From positions 3,499,501-3,563,500 of the forward strand of contig JARUPY010000154.1 of assembly GCA_029817715.1 (NCBI GenBank): a DNA stretch of 64,000 bases, read 5' to 3'. A program made the position numbers and the translations under genes. Position 1 is the first letter of the stretch; every line of letters starts with the position of its first letter. Below are positions 26,632 to 38,500 of this stretch, piece after piece. Origin of the DNA: Melastoma dodecandrum (Eukaryota > Streptophyta > Magnoliopsida > Myrtales > Melastomataceae). The notes below the pieces were generated by a model. It had not been told where the DNA came from. It did no database searches and saw nothing but the letters and a program-made list of their open reading frames with translations.

Positions 26632-27912
26632 TTAGAACTGAGAAATGCATCTCCTGTGGCATGCAAACGTGGTCTTCTTCCTCTGCTTCGTCTCCTCCTT
26701 CCACGCCGCCCCGATGTCGCTCGCTATCCTCGTCGCGTCCATGGATGCCCCGGATAAACCCCTCTTCGTGAAGCCGACTGCGTACAGCCCCGCGTTGCCC
26801 TTCCACCCGTTTGGGAACTCCCCCTTCGGGTACCCTTCCTTCGTGAAGAACTTGCTATCCTTTAGCCAGGTCGGTACATTGCTGCGGTACCCTGTCGCGA
26901 GGATGACCGAGTCGACGTCCAGTGTTTGCCCGTTTACCAGCTCGACCTGTCCGGGAGCGAACCGCCTGATCCCTGGGACGATTGTTATGTCGCCGGATAA
27001 AATCTTTGATAGTGCACCGATGTCGAGGACCGGAGTCTTGCCCAGGGCGTTCTTGAGCTCCAGTGGACCCATTGCAGGCCGCTTGAGCCCGTATTTGTTC
27101 AAGCTCCCTAGGACTAGCCAGGCCAGTATCAACAGGATCCTGTCGACCAGCCATATTGGCAGCCATTTCATCATCAGGACAGCCAGCTCGAACGTCGATC
27201 TTCCCAGGACTTCCCTCGGGAGGACGTGGACTGAACCGCGGACAACCATGGAGGGACGTGCATTGTGGTTGCAGAGGTCTAGGGAGACCTCCATACCAGA
27301 GTTCCCGCACCCCACGACGAGGACCCTTTTCCCCGAGAATCTCTCCCCGGACTTGTAGTCGCAGGCGTGGATCACCTCCCCGCCGAACGACGACATCCCC
27401 TCGATGTCGGGGACGACTCGCTCGGCGTTCTCGCCCGTCGCGACCACAAGCCACCGGCAGATGTACTCAACCTCGGAGGACCGGGCCTGGTTTCCTGCTA
27501 CCCCATAGGCAGTTCGGACCCTCCAGAGTCCGCTTGTCTCATCGTACCAAGCGGACTGGACACACTCGTTGAAGTTGGGGTTGATCTCGAACCTTCTCGC
27601 ATAGGACTCGAGGTAGTCGATGAACTGCCCGCGGGTTGGGTACTCGGGGAAGTCGTGGGGGAAGTCCATCTTGGGTAGCTGGCAGAACTGCTTGGGGAGG
27701 TGGAGCTTGAGCCGGTCATAGGTCCGCTTCTGCCAGAGGGAGGCGATGCATTCCGCACGCTCAAGGACGACGAACGGCACCCCCCGATCCCTGAGGCAGG
27801 CAGCGGTGGCAAGCCCTGCGGGACCTGCGCCAACGATGACTGGCCCGTTGACCCAGACGCAGCGGCGGGAGAAGAAGTCGTCGTGATCAGATAGCCGGAA
27901 CAGGTTCTCCAT
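26632..27912 (-). CDS. YUCCA8-like flavin-dependent monooxygenase (auxin biosynthesis)
   Basis: YUCCA enzymes convert indole-3-pyruvate to indole-3-acetic acid with NADPH and O2, the last step of the main auxin pathway. The protein has 426 aa, the same length as I recall for Arabidopsis YUC8. It starts [20 protein letters not shown]. The FAD-binding motif GAGPAG is at residues 28-33 and the NADPH-binding motif GCGNSG at 200-205. The YUCCA block [20 protein letters not shown] is present, followed by [11 protein letters not shown]. The [12 protein letters not shown] block is near residue 342, and the C-terminus RRCISQF matches the YUC3/5/7/8/9 clade. The whole protein is read from one uninterrupted exon. 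I see no splice sites that would improve the match. A TATA-like box lies about 145 bp upstream of the ATG. Confidence 0.95.
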   Translation of the reverse strand: MENLFRLSDHDDFFSRRCVWVNGPVIVGAGPAGLATAACLRDRGVPFVVLERAECIASLWQKRTYDRLKLHLPKQFCQLPKMDFPHDFPEYPTRGQFIDYLESYARRFEINPNFNECVQSAWYDETSGLWRVRTAYGVAGNQARSSEVEYICRWLVVATGENAERVVPDIEGMSSFGGEVIHACDYKSGERFSGKRVLVVGCGNSGMEVSLDLCNHNARPSMVVRGSVHVLPREVLGRSTFELAVLMMKWLPIWLVDRILLILAWLVLGSLNKYGLKRPAMGPLELKNALGKTPVLDIGALSKILSGDITIVPGIRRFAPGQVELVNGQTLDVDSVILATGYRSNVPTWLKDSKFFTKEGYPKGEFPNGWKGNAGLYAVGFTKRGLSGASMDATRIASDIGAAWKEETKQRKKTTFACHRRCISQF

Positions 27913-30900
27913 GGGGACCCAACTTTGGTTACAACAGAATCACAATGTGGGTGTGATCAAGATTGGATTGGAAGTGGGAAGTGGAACTCTGAACTGGGTG
28001 GGGGAGGGGATTGGTTTTGAAGTTTAATTGAATTTGGGAGTGAGTTGGGGTGGGGCTTAAATAGGGAGAGGGGGCAGCCAAGCCATGTGATAGCTGAGGC
28101 AGACAGAGTTTACTACTACTTGAACAGATATGAGGGAGTCAGTGTGAATGTGAATGTGATCGTTATTATTTTATTTTTATTACAGGGCAAAGGAAGAGGG
28201 GATGATGATGATGATGATGATCATGTGTTGCAAATTCATGAGGTTGTAAGAAGTATGGAAATGGAGATGGGCATGTGCCCAGTTAATATCTGCTTCTTTC
28301 TTTCTTTCTTTCTGTATCTTTTGTGAAGAAGTGTGTCATGGGATTAGTTTTAATAATGCTGATTTACTTCCCCTTTGCTGTTCCCACTGTAAGCATCTCT
28401 TTTTGGACAAATAATCGTTTAGAACTTGTCATTCACTACTAATTCCTTTAAATATTTTGACTACATGAATTCCACGTTTTAATTCCAAGTAAGACAGTAC
28501 AACAAAAAAAAAAACCTTTGCATCTTATTATTACTCCATTCTGAAGGGGAAAACCTAAAGAATCCCCCCAAAAATGACATTATTCTTTCCCAAATATAGA
28601 ATTTTTTGGCCAGCCAAAAAGAAATTTCCATGAAAATCCCACGTGCTATTTTTAAGTCTTAGGACGATTTCGATCAAGAAGTATCTCCAACACAGAGTAG
28701 TTTTTATGCATCCCCAAATACAGGGCGTGATATAATGATGAAATATCCTTGAATTTTTGACACCACCACGATGCACATTGCAAAATTCGAGTTTGAAGTC
28801 GTGTCTCGTCAAATTCGGGATCAAACCATTGAATTAATAAGTGGCCCTCTAGGAAAAGCTGCTCAAATTGGAACAAAGGGAGGCGTTTTTATTATTATTA
28901 TTTATATATTTATATCACATTTCCCTAAAAATATAATCGCTTTCGGCTAAGCACTCCCCCGATCGACGTGTGTCTCCATCCATTCATTCATTCAATGAAG
29001 TTTCCTACCAAATTCCTCCCCTCCTTTACGAATGGCATTTTTAATCATGAAATTTGGGTATCATTTATAAAAACGTATATTCAAATTCGGTACGTCCCTG
29101 AAAAGTGTATGTGCATAAAAATAAAAAATATGTTGTTGTTGTAGGGACAAGCTTCGCTTTGAAAACTAAACTTTCACAAAGTACGAGGTTTTTTTATTAG
29201 TGTATGCATACTATATATGTGTGTATGTGTGTGTGATAGCTTTTGTTGAAGAGAAGGCATGCTAGAGGATTATCCCAATTTTTTTTTTTTTTTTTTTTAA
29301 AAAGAGAAACACAGTGACGCAAGGGATGACCAAAATTTCATACACCCCACTGTAATTTCGATAAGATAAAAATGGAATAAAAACACAAAGGTTGTGGTGG
29401 TATGAACCGTGGCATTGATCTGATGATTTCAGAGGTTGATTTCATGATGTGAGATTGCTGCATGGAACGAACTTTTTCTTCTTTCTGTTTTTTGTAGGGT
29501 TTCAAATGCCAAACAAAAAGAAGAAGACTCTTTGCCAACTCGTGATGAGACTACTGATTCCACACACACATCCACCACCTTCGCAAGACTAAGATTAAAA
29601 AAATGAAGCATCCCTTTTCTTGCATTTTACATTTACCAGATCGAAATTGTTTTGTCAGTAATGTCCTACAGAATTGAGTTGAGATAGATAGATAGATAGA
29701 TTGGCCTCCTCCATCATTTCTCCCACATGTTAGTCGTATCACTTTATGGGGGATATCACTCCTCAAGACTAACTTACTACCATACATCATGACAATATAA
29801 AATGATTGAGCTAATGGGCGGTCGGCGTGAATATATGGAAAATAAGAAAAGGCTTTCATTTCTTTTGTATTTTATTATATGGGGACTTGGGAAAAGAACA
29901 CACACATAGTTATTTAGAGGAGGAAGTTGGGACAAATTTTGTTTATTAAAAATATGAAGTTAGATAGAGAGCAGATGAGGGGGTAAAATAAATAAATAAA
30001 TAAAAAGGTCGATCGATCACGCGCAATCGAAAATTAAAGAAATTTATAATTGGAAATCTCATTTTAGGGCAGTCTGAACTGCGCCTTGTTTTTTAAAATT
30101 AAATAATAGCCTTTTTCAAATTATATAATGAACAGACTGGAAAGCAAAAAAGGCAAAACCAACCCAAAGAATGAATATTAGGACAGCTAATGAAAATGGA
30201 TAAATATTACGCAAAAAAAAAAAAAACTTGGATCATGCATGACAAGAGAAAAGCTTTTTATTCTCCACTGTCTAATCATTGATTGAGATTGCGTTGACTG
30301 GCGTGATTAGGAGGGGATTGTCCCAAAACAAAGACGAAGCAAGCAAACTAAACAACTCCTCTTTCTAACAAGTAGTATTCGAGATTCCCCCCCTTCATAC
30401 ATACATGTGTTGATTACATATAATGGGAATTTGGCTACAGTTATTATAGGCGGCGTAATACGAGCCTCGGTCGTAATACACATTAACTAAATTATAGCAC
30501 AAAAACTTAAATAATTGAGGGTTTAGAATGAGGAGGGGATGGGTGAAATAACTCGAGAAAGCAAACACTTTATTGGGAATCATAATTAAATCCCCGGCCT
30601 TATTCTCTAAGGTTAAGGATGAATGCACTTGGCACCAGAGAAGCCCTTGAACGTGGCCTAGTCAAGTACTTACACAAATCTTTTTTATTTCTTTCTTCTT
30701 CTTACACCATCCCCGTTTTACGATGTTGTTGCCATGTTCTTTCTCATCTCATACTTTCGGTTTTACAAGGAACGAAATGAATCATTCCCTTCTCATTTTA
30801 CTTTCTTTTTTTTTGTTTATGAGAATCGAGGTGCCGCCCCAAATGCCTTACTCTCTCTTCTTCTTCTTTTTTTTTAATATAATTAAGGGTTTTTTTTATT

Positions 30901-32071
30901 TATCATGTCAAAGGGTTTGCATTCCAAGATCATGCCCACGAAAGCTAATGTTCGAAGCTGGAATGGGCGCAATGTTTGCAAATTCCTATTTTCTATTAAG
31001 AAGTATAATTATTCATCCTCACTACATAAATAAGCCAAAGAAAGAAGTCATGGGAATTCTCCATTAGTGTAACGTGGATGCGTTTATTAAAAGGGAGAGA
31101 TTCATGAATGAATGGGTGGATGCCCTCCCCCCACACCTCACTCCAGATTCCAATATTGTTAGGAACAAGGAGAAAAAAAAAGAAGAGAGAAATATCAATA
31201 ATAGGGGATTATGATTAAATTCTATGAGAAATTCAATAATTGATGGGGGATAAAAGTACTTAAGCATAATCTCTTAGAAGATTTACTCATGAGCCCCCCT
31301 CCCCCACCTAGATTCATCAACATCCACATCTTAATCCTACTAGATATTATTTCTCAGACCATGTTACCCACAAGTTGCATGATATGACCAGATGTGATTT
31401 AACTAAATAAAAGGAAAAGAAAGTAAGAAATATCAAAAATCAAAATCGGGTCAAGTCAATGATTTTGACCCAAAATCTCTCTGTTTGAGCATAACTCTCT
31501 GACATCAACTGATGATTGAAGTCATTAATGCAAGAGAAAGGGAAAGAAAAGAAAATAAGGAAGATTCTCGTTGTTGACTAACTAAATAACAATCCCAACT
31601 GTATTAACCGCTCTGTTCTTGACAATAACAATGTATAAAGCACATCTCCAAGATCTCAACCTGTCATGGAATTCACCTGCAAATCTAAACCTCAAGAACA
31701 GAAAAAAAAAACAAAGCAATTTCTGCCACCTTCCTCCCCACAAGAGAACATGCAATGTAAGAAGTCCCCAAATGCTCAACACATACGATCTAAGCTTAGG
31801 GTTTTGACCACATGGAAGAGAGTTATTGGAATTGAATTGAAACACATGATAACCCCCCACCCACATGTAAAATTGATGAGTTATATCATAATTATCAATG
31901 ATTAGGGTGTTCTTTTTAACTAATTATTGAGGGAATGGATAAGACCGATATGTACTTCTCGGGGTCTAAAGAGGCCCACCAATAATACAGCCCAAAATTG
32001 CTTTACTAGTCCCAACCCAGCCCACTTGATCAGAAGAAATAGTTCAATGGCATTCGCCTTAAATCAACATT
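27913..32071. other. 4.1-kb AT-rich intergenic region upstream of the YUCCA-like gene
   Basis: Beyond the promoter of the YUCCA-like gene this stretch is AT-rich. It contains simple repeats: GAT triplets at 28201-28221, TTTC units near 28291-28312, a run of about 20 T at 29279-29299, GATA units near 29684-29700 and AAAT units near 29985-30004. Open frames are short, on both strands and without motifs. I found no gene, RNA or clear transposon here. Confidence 0.5.
28056..28063 (-). promoter_or_regulatory. Putative TATA box of the YUCCA-like gene
   Basis: On the minus strand the sequence reads TATTTAAG in a G/C-rich setting, 144 bp upstream of the YUCCA start codon. Position and setting fit a core promoter, but the motif is short. 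Confidence 0.45.
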
Positions 32072-32079
32072 ATTCATTC

Positions 32080-35000
32080 AGGCGTTGTCAAAAGAGCGCG
32101 CTCTAAGCACATTCCCAGCACTTCGCGCCCAAGATCTGGAGTGGCCTGCACGAAGCGCGCGCTTAGGAGGCGCTTTGGGCTTTAAGCTCGAAGCGCAGAG
32201 CACAACCGAAGCGATTAAAAGCGCAACAGTCCTAAAAACTAAACCCTATTTTCCGTCACAAACTCTACCTCCGCACTCCCTCCCAGCGAAGCCCTCTCTC
32301 CCTCACGGAACAGCGGGACCCCGTGGCTCAGTCGAACCCCGTGGCTCAGCTAGACCCATCACCCATCCTGACCCCGTCGCCCTGCCTGACCCGTCTCCCA
32401 GCCGGCCGTCGCCCTGCCTGACCCCGTCGCCCAGCCCCCGGGACCCCGTCGCGACCCTCCTTCTCTTGCTGTGATTTTTTATTTTAATTTCTTCTCTTGC
32501 GTACGTGAGTGTTTTGGAATATGTGTGTTTTTGATTTGTGTGGAGGTTTTGATTTATGAGATTTTGATTAACGGAATTCGAATATCACAATGTGAGGTTT
32601 TGATTTGTGTGGAGTCCATCATCACAATGTGGGTTTCGATTAATGGAATCCGAATAGCAAATTCAATTTATGTGGGTTTCGATTTCTGATCAAATCTCGT
32701 GTTGTTAGTTGGGACTGATTTTAGGAATGGATTCATCGGATAAATATTAGAAAAGAGACATTGGCTGGAAGTACAATTATGTGAAAGATCCAAAACAGCC
32801 GCATGCGGTGAGTTGCAATTTCTGTGGCTATACGTCGAAAGGCGGCATCTTCTGTGCAAAGCAACACCAAATATTATCCTTTAGGAATGCTAGATCCTGT
32901 ACAAAATGTCCTCAAGAGGTGAAGGATGAGTTACGAAGTAAGATGGACGAAGCAAGGACATCACATCTAGAAGCGATTGGAAGTACTACATTCATCCCAA
33001 TCGACGACGACATCCAAATAGACATGGATGATCCCCTTGTACGATTGAAGAGAGCTGCATCATCGAGTGGGGAAGTATCTCAGAAAAAAAATTAAGGGAA
33101 AGGGTCCTATGGATCTATTCTTAATGGAGAAGGGCAAGATGAGGCAGCAAAGTGTGGTGGATGCATGTAACAAAGAGGCACGAAAAAGGACCATATGGAG
33201 CATTGCCATACGGTTTTATCAAGCTGGCTTTTCTTTTAATGCTGTGAAATTACCGACTTTTGGTAAGATGGCGGAGGAAATTGGAAGATATGATTCTCAT
33301 TTGAAGCCGCCGAGTTACTATGAGTTGCGAGTTCCGCTTCTCAAGGCTTTGATTACTTATACGAACGAATTGATGAAAGATCATGTGGATAATTGGTCCG
33401 ATAGTGGTTGTTCGATAATGTCTGATGGATGGACAGACAGAAGAGGTAAAACTTTGATCAACTTCTTGGTGCATTCTTCGAAGGACGGCATGTTTGCATC
33501 GGCCTATTCGAAGACAGGAGAAAAGTTATTTGAATTGTTAGATCAGTTTGTTGATGAGATTGGAGAGAAAAACATCGTACAGGTCATTACTGACAACAGA
33601 AGTAATTACGTATTAGCTGGTAAGACACTTTAAATTTTAATGTCAAGTTTCTTATATAAGTTTTTCCTATGCAAACATCTTACTTTTGTAATGAATACAG
33701 GAAAGTTGCTTCAGGCTAAGAGAAAGCATTTGTATTGGACTCCTTGTGCCGCTCATTATATTGACCTCATGTTGGAAGATATCGGAAAGATTCCACAAGT
33801 GAAGAGGACTATCGAGCATGCCATTTTCTTGATAGGCTTTATATATAATCATGGCAGTGTTTTGAATGTTATGAGATCGTACACAGAGAAAAAAGAGTTG
33901 ATCCAACATGGAGTTACGAGATTTGCAACGAGATTTCTCACGTTGCAAAGGCTACATCTACTGAAGAATAACATAAAAAAGATGTTCTTATCTTAGGTAT
34001 TTCCCTCTTAGGTATTCATATGCTATGTGCAAGTTATTTGTTGAATTGATAATATTTATATATTTTTCATAGGAATGGGAGCCGAACAAGTTATCTAAGA
34101 TGGCTAAAGGGAAAAAGGCGTTCGAGATTGTGTTCAGGAGAACTTTTTGGGATAGTGTACTATATGCACTTAAAGTGATGGGTCCGCTTGTGATGGTTCT
34201 TTGTCTTGTGGATAATGAGAAGAAGCCGGCCATAGGATATATTTATGAAGCAATGGATAGGGCCAAAGAGACGATCCAAAGGTCTTTCAATGGAAAAGAA
34301 GATATGTATGCGGATATCTTCGAAATGATTGATGATAAGTGGAATTGTCAACTTCATCATCCATTACATGCAACAGAACATTACTTGAATCCTACTCATT
34401 GTGATCCGAACTCCACATATGTCAGCGATTCAAAAGTCACTACTGGATTACATGCGTGCATAGAGAGGTTGAATCCGATTATAGCGATTCAAGATAAGAT
34501 CATTGAAGAAATTGCATACTATTCAAGAAGCGCCGGGAATTTTGGAACGCCCTTGGCAAACCGAAGTAGAACTCAACGATCACCAGGTACATTCCTCTTA
34601 GCTATTTAACTTTACATTTTCAACGTTATAGTTATTTAATGAATCACTAACATATATATAATTCTCATGACAGCGGAGTGTTGGGTTTTGTTTGGTGATG
34701 ATACCCCCACTCTTCAAAAATTTACTATTCGGATTATAAGTTTAACATGTAGCGCAACTGGTTGTGAGCGGAATTGGAGTATTTTTGAGCATGTAAGTCC
34801 CTTCTTCATCCATTCCTTCTTAAGCCCCTTATTTCTATTATGACCATTTCAAATTCTACTTTTCCAATGTAGATTCATTCTAAGAAGAGGAATCGACTTG
34901 AACATCAAAAGCTACTTGATCTTGTATTTGTGAAGTACAACCAAAATCTCAAAGCAAGATATGATGTACGAGATATCATTGATCCTCTTTGTATGAATGA

Positions 35001-35480
35001 CATTGATTATTGTAATGAATGGCTAGTCAGTGAGATGGAAGAAGAGCAAGATGAGTTGCTACTAGTCAGTGAGGGGGCGTTGGATGTTCATCACGTTATA
35101 AGAAACGCACGGGATTCAAGTAATTCAAGAATGTTTGATAATGATGATGAAGTCCACGATGTCGAGGAGGAGATTGATGGAGATGCGAATGAAGACAACA
35201 TCTTGGTGGATTGCGAATATGATGATGAGAGCGTGCGACATAGATTTAGATATTTAGATTGTTGTGTTATCATGTCCTTTTGTCATAAACTTATGCATTG
35301 ATCACATTTAAAAATGTTAGTTTTGTGACATTAAAAGTTGAATTGACATTATCTTGAAATTCCTTAGTTGAATTATATATTTCGTTTAACATTAACGCCT
35401 ACATGTCAAAAGCGCGCTTTGCGCTTAAAGCAATTTGGATTGTTTGCACTTTTTGTGCCCTATGCGCTTTAACAAGTATG
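32080..35480 (+). mobile_element. hAT-superfamily DNA transposon with 8-bp target duplication
   Basis: A 3401-bp element is bounded by a perfect 8-bp direct repeat, ATTCATTC at 32072-32079 and again at 35481-35488, the target-site length of hAT elements. The imperfect terminal inverted repeats begin AGGCGTTGTCAAAAG at the left and, read on the other strand, CATACTTGTTAAAG at the right. They share TTGT and AAA in register. Both ends are rich in AAGCGC-type hexamers (about 32092-32225 and 35409-35475), as expected for subterminal transposase sites. Inside is a hAT transposase with BED zinc finger, DUF659-like core and C-terminal dimerisation domain. The right end lies in the 3' flank of the PfkB kinase gene. 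Confidence 0.93.
32727..35301 (+). pseudogene. hAT transposase, degraded
   Basis: Coding parts can be followed in order. The ATG at 32727 is followed after seven codons by an in-frame TAG (32748-32750). Then comes a BED-type zinc finger (CNFCGYTSKGGI at about 32815, ending near CTKC). A frame change follows at an A8 run (33084-33091). Next is the hAT core with SDGWTDRRGKTLINF (about 33420) and HYIDLMLEDIGKIP (about 33755). The C-terminal dimerisation domain has CSATGCERNWSIFE (about 34750) and KKRNRLEHQKL. Likely introns lie at 33621-33700, 33997-34073, 34588-34673 and 34792-34872. A further in-frame TAG stands at 33994-33996. The copy therefore cannot make transposase as it stands, though most of the body is still readable, which suggests recent inactivation. 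Confidence 0.85.
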
Positions 35481-35513
35481 ATTCATTCCACCAATTTCCA
35501 CCGTCAACTGAAT

Positions 35514-38500
35514 TTTTTTAGTAGCGGATCTGACAGTAAAGGGAGGCCTCCCCGAGCTCCCAGCGCTCGGCAATTGGCAGCTGCCTGACGGAGAAAAATC
35601 CAATGCCAGAGGTCAATGTGATAAGTTAGAAAAAAAAGGGCTCAGAGAGCGAAAAGCTTCATTGGGAACTCACCACTTGTGCGGCGAAGGGCAGCATTTT
35701 CTCCCGGGGCATTTCCATGCAGATAGCTGCAAGTAGCAGAAAGTAATGGAGGGTCAGAGTTCCACAAAACACCTTTGAGAATCTCCCGGTCCATTGCAAG
35801 ACAATCTGGAGCTAAGGTGAAAAGAAACTTTGGTGATCAAAGTTTTATGACTGGAATTACGAACACAGAGACTACTTCCCAGAAAGTAGAAGTCAAGTCT
35901 TCCCCATGGGGACATCCAAATAAATGACCTGATGCAAGTTCAATAAAAGTTGATAACATTCCATCAACTCAGACAGATCCACATCGTAGGAATCGTTTAT
36001 ATGTAAGGGGGAATAATAGTTCTAGTTCAAAAGCAGTTTTTGAGAGAGTAAATTATAGAACGAGCAAACGTACCGTACAATGTAGCTCCTATGAATGAAT
36101 CACCAGCACCAGTTGTGTCAACAAGTTCTGATGATGGTATCTTCTCAGCTGTCCCCACAAGTAAACGTCCAGTGATTGTTCCAATCCCCTCTGCAGTTAT
36201 CTTAGCAATCGGCTGAGAAATAGAAGAGCTGTATTATTAGCGGGAGGGTTCTCTCCCCACCATTAAACTTTTACATGGGAAGTCAAGAAGTCACCTCGGA
36301 CTGAACAAGCTTAAACTAACAAAATCATTACCGATGTGATGCACGAAGGAGCGGTGGAATTCTCATCTATTTGTTCCTTAAGTGATGCTAATAAACTGTC
36401 GACGGATACTTCTTTTAGATCCGGATCATCTATGAACAAAAAAATCGCATGAAACAATATTCCGAGATATTGCACATTACCATGAACGAACACTTCTTCA
36501 TCACTAGTCCAGTAGCTTACTTGATCCTAAACTCACCATTGTCTATTCTCTCGAGCATTATACATCCACTTTCTCCCAAAGTGACGATCACAAATTCCAT
36601 TCTAGGCAATCTTAGCAGTATGGAAACAAGTGCGCCTGCAGTGGTTGATGCACTGGTCCAGACCTACATGCGGGATAAGGCAACAATAAAAATGTGGCTC
36701 AAAAAGGGTGCAAGTCTTAAAACCTTCAAGTTAGGCACTTGAAATTTTGAGAAGACACGTAATACGACTAAATCTTTCCCAGCTTTTTTCTCATTGCATG
36801 TGCATAGTCAAAAACCTTTTGGAGGGAATTGGTAGACCGGGTTATCAAGGAGATATTAAACTGCAAAATTTGGAACTATGACTAAGACATTTCTGAAAGC
36901 AAAAATGGATAAGAAAATGTATGCAATAACGATGCAAAATTTGGAACTATGACTAAGACATCTCCGAAAGCAAAAATGGATAAGAAAATGTATGCAATTA
37001 CGATTTTACCGAATCGCCCTGGGAGGGATCACAATTAATATCGAAGACAAGATTTAAGAAGCCACACCAATAAGCCATGGTACGTCCAGTTGTCCGGTTC
37101 AAGCAGAAATTAAGCCCGATCTACAAACATCTATCTCACAGGCAACAATGCTGAAGCACTGGCTTAATGTACGTCCATAACAGCCATAAGCAAATTTTTA
37201 GTGGCAGAGATTTGCGAACAAGTGAAATTGTTGTAGCAGAATGACATAAGTTGAACTTCTCAAGACAAAAAGGTCATATAAAGAACATATACTGAATAAT
37301 CACTTGCCTGTGGAAATTTAGCAGAACATACTAAGTAATTAGCCAGGGTCAGAAGGTCATCCAATCCTTCCCGTAATCTTTCCGCGTCTATCAAAATTGG
37401 TATATTCCTTAGGACAGCCTGCACTGAGGAATTGAGAAGTACTTTGTTAGGTGTTTAGTGCACTGATTCATGACCTTGCTGGATAACAGGAGCATTTCTT
37501 CAATTCGGTGGCTATTAAACAAGCCAAGAAGCAATTATTTTTATCATAAAAAAGGAAACAGTCAGATCCAATATTAATTAGTTAGCAATTACCTCATTTG
37601 CAACTTTTAGAGCAGTTTCATGTAACCTGACATCAAAGTACACAAGTCTTGCCCCATCAAGAACAGACTTCAAATTTGAATCCAGTAGCTCATCAGGATA
37701 CATTGGAGGATAGCCTGGTGTATGTATGCAGGTCCGAGTTTTCCTGAGAATTTCAAGTAGCCAATATACTTTTAAGTGCTCTCAGTTTACAGAAAAGACT
37801 CAAAGTATTGTTTTTTCATGTCTGGTGCTCTTTGGCTTTGTTTAGTGGGAATCTACCCCGATGCTTACTGGAGATAGACTCCTATCTATTGTAACTATCT
37901 TATTAGCAAATACCCGCTAAATTAATTAATAACATTCCATTTTTCGGCCGTGATTAGAGAATCAATACAAACACAATCAGAAAAAGAATGCGAAAAGGAG
38001 CGAACTACAAATAGAAACAGCACATAAATTAGTTATAGAGCCTTTTAGTACTCCTTTCTGTAGTTAGCTGTGTTTTGAAGATTTTACAGATAATGTGATT
38101 GTGCATGTGGATACTTCCTTAAAAGGAAAAAAGGGAAGGCTCTTACGTTTGGTTGTCAACAATGATATACGTAAATGGCGAGTTACCCTCTTTAGATACC
38201 TGGAAACAACACAAATCATCTAAAAATGACCAACACGATAAATATCATTTTAAATCAAGTAGTCTGCAGCTACTAAAAGAAGGGAGATTCGACATAATGA
38301 AATGCCTTACTAACTCGGACTATAATAGTCGACAAAAAAGGCACACACATACCTCATGGATTCCTAAGAAAGACAATTTCTAACAAATTTAGGTTTGCAA
38401 ATCTCTGCAAGAAAAGAACATCAATCGTTTCTCGAATCATAAAAGGGAATTTATTCGTAGAAATTCTCATTTCCTAATATTTAACCACTTCTGATTTCCT

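Noticed and set aside
27156..27833. Long open frames antisense to, or out of frame with, the YUCCA coding exon
   Set aside because: They arise from the high GC content of that exon and encode low-complexity Ser/Pro/Arg sequence.
28045..28326. Plus-strand open frame upstream of the YUCCA-like gene
   Set aside because: Composed of GAT and TTTC microsatellites; no domain.
32072..35488. Classification of the 32-35 kb element as a Mutator-type transposon
   Set aside because: The target duplication is 8 bp rather than 9, and the protein has BED finger and hAT dimerisation motifs.
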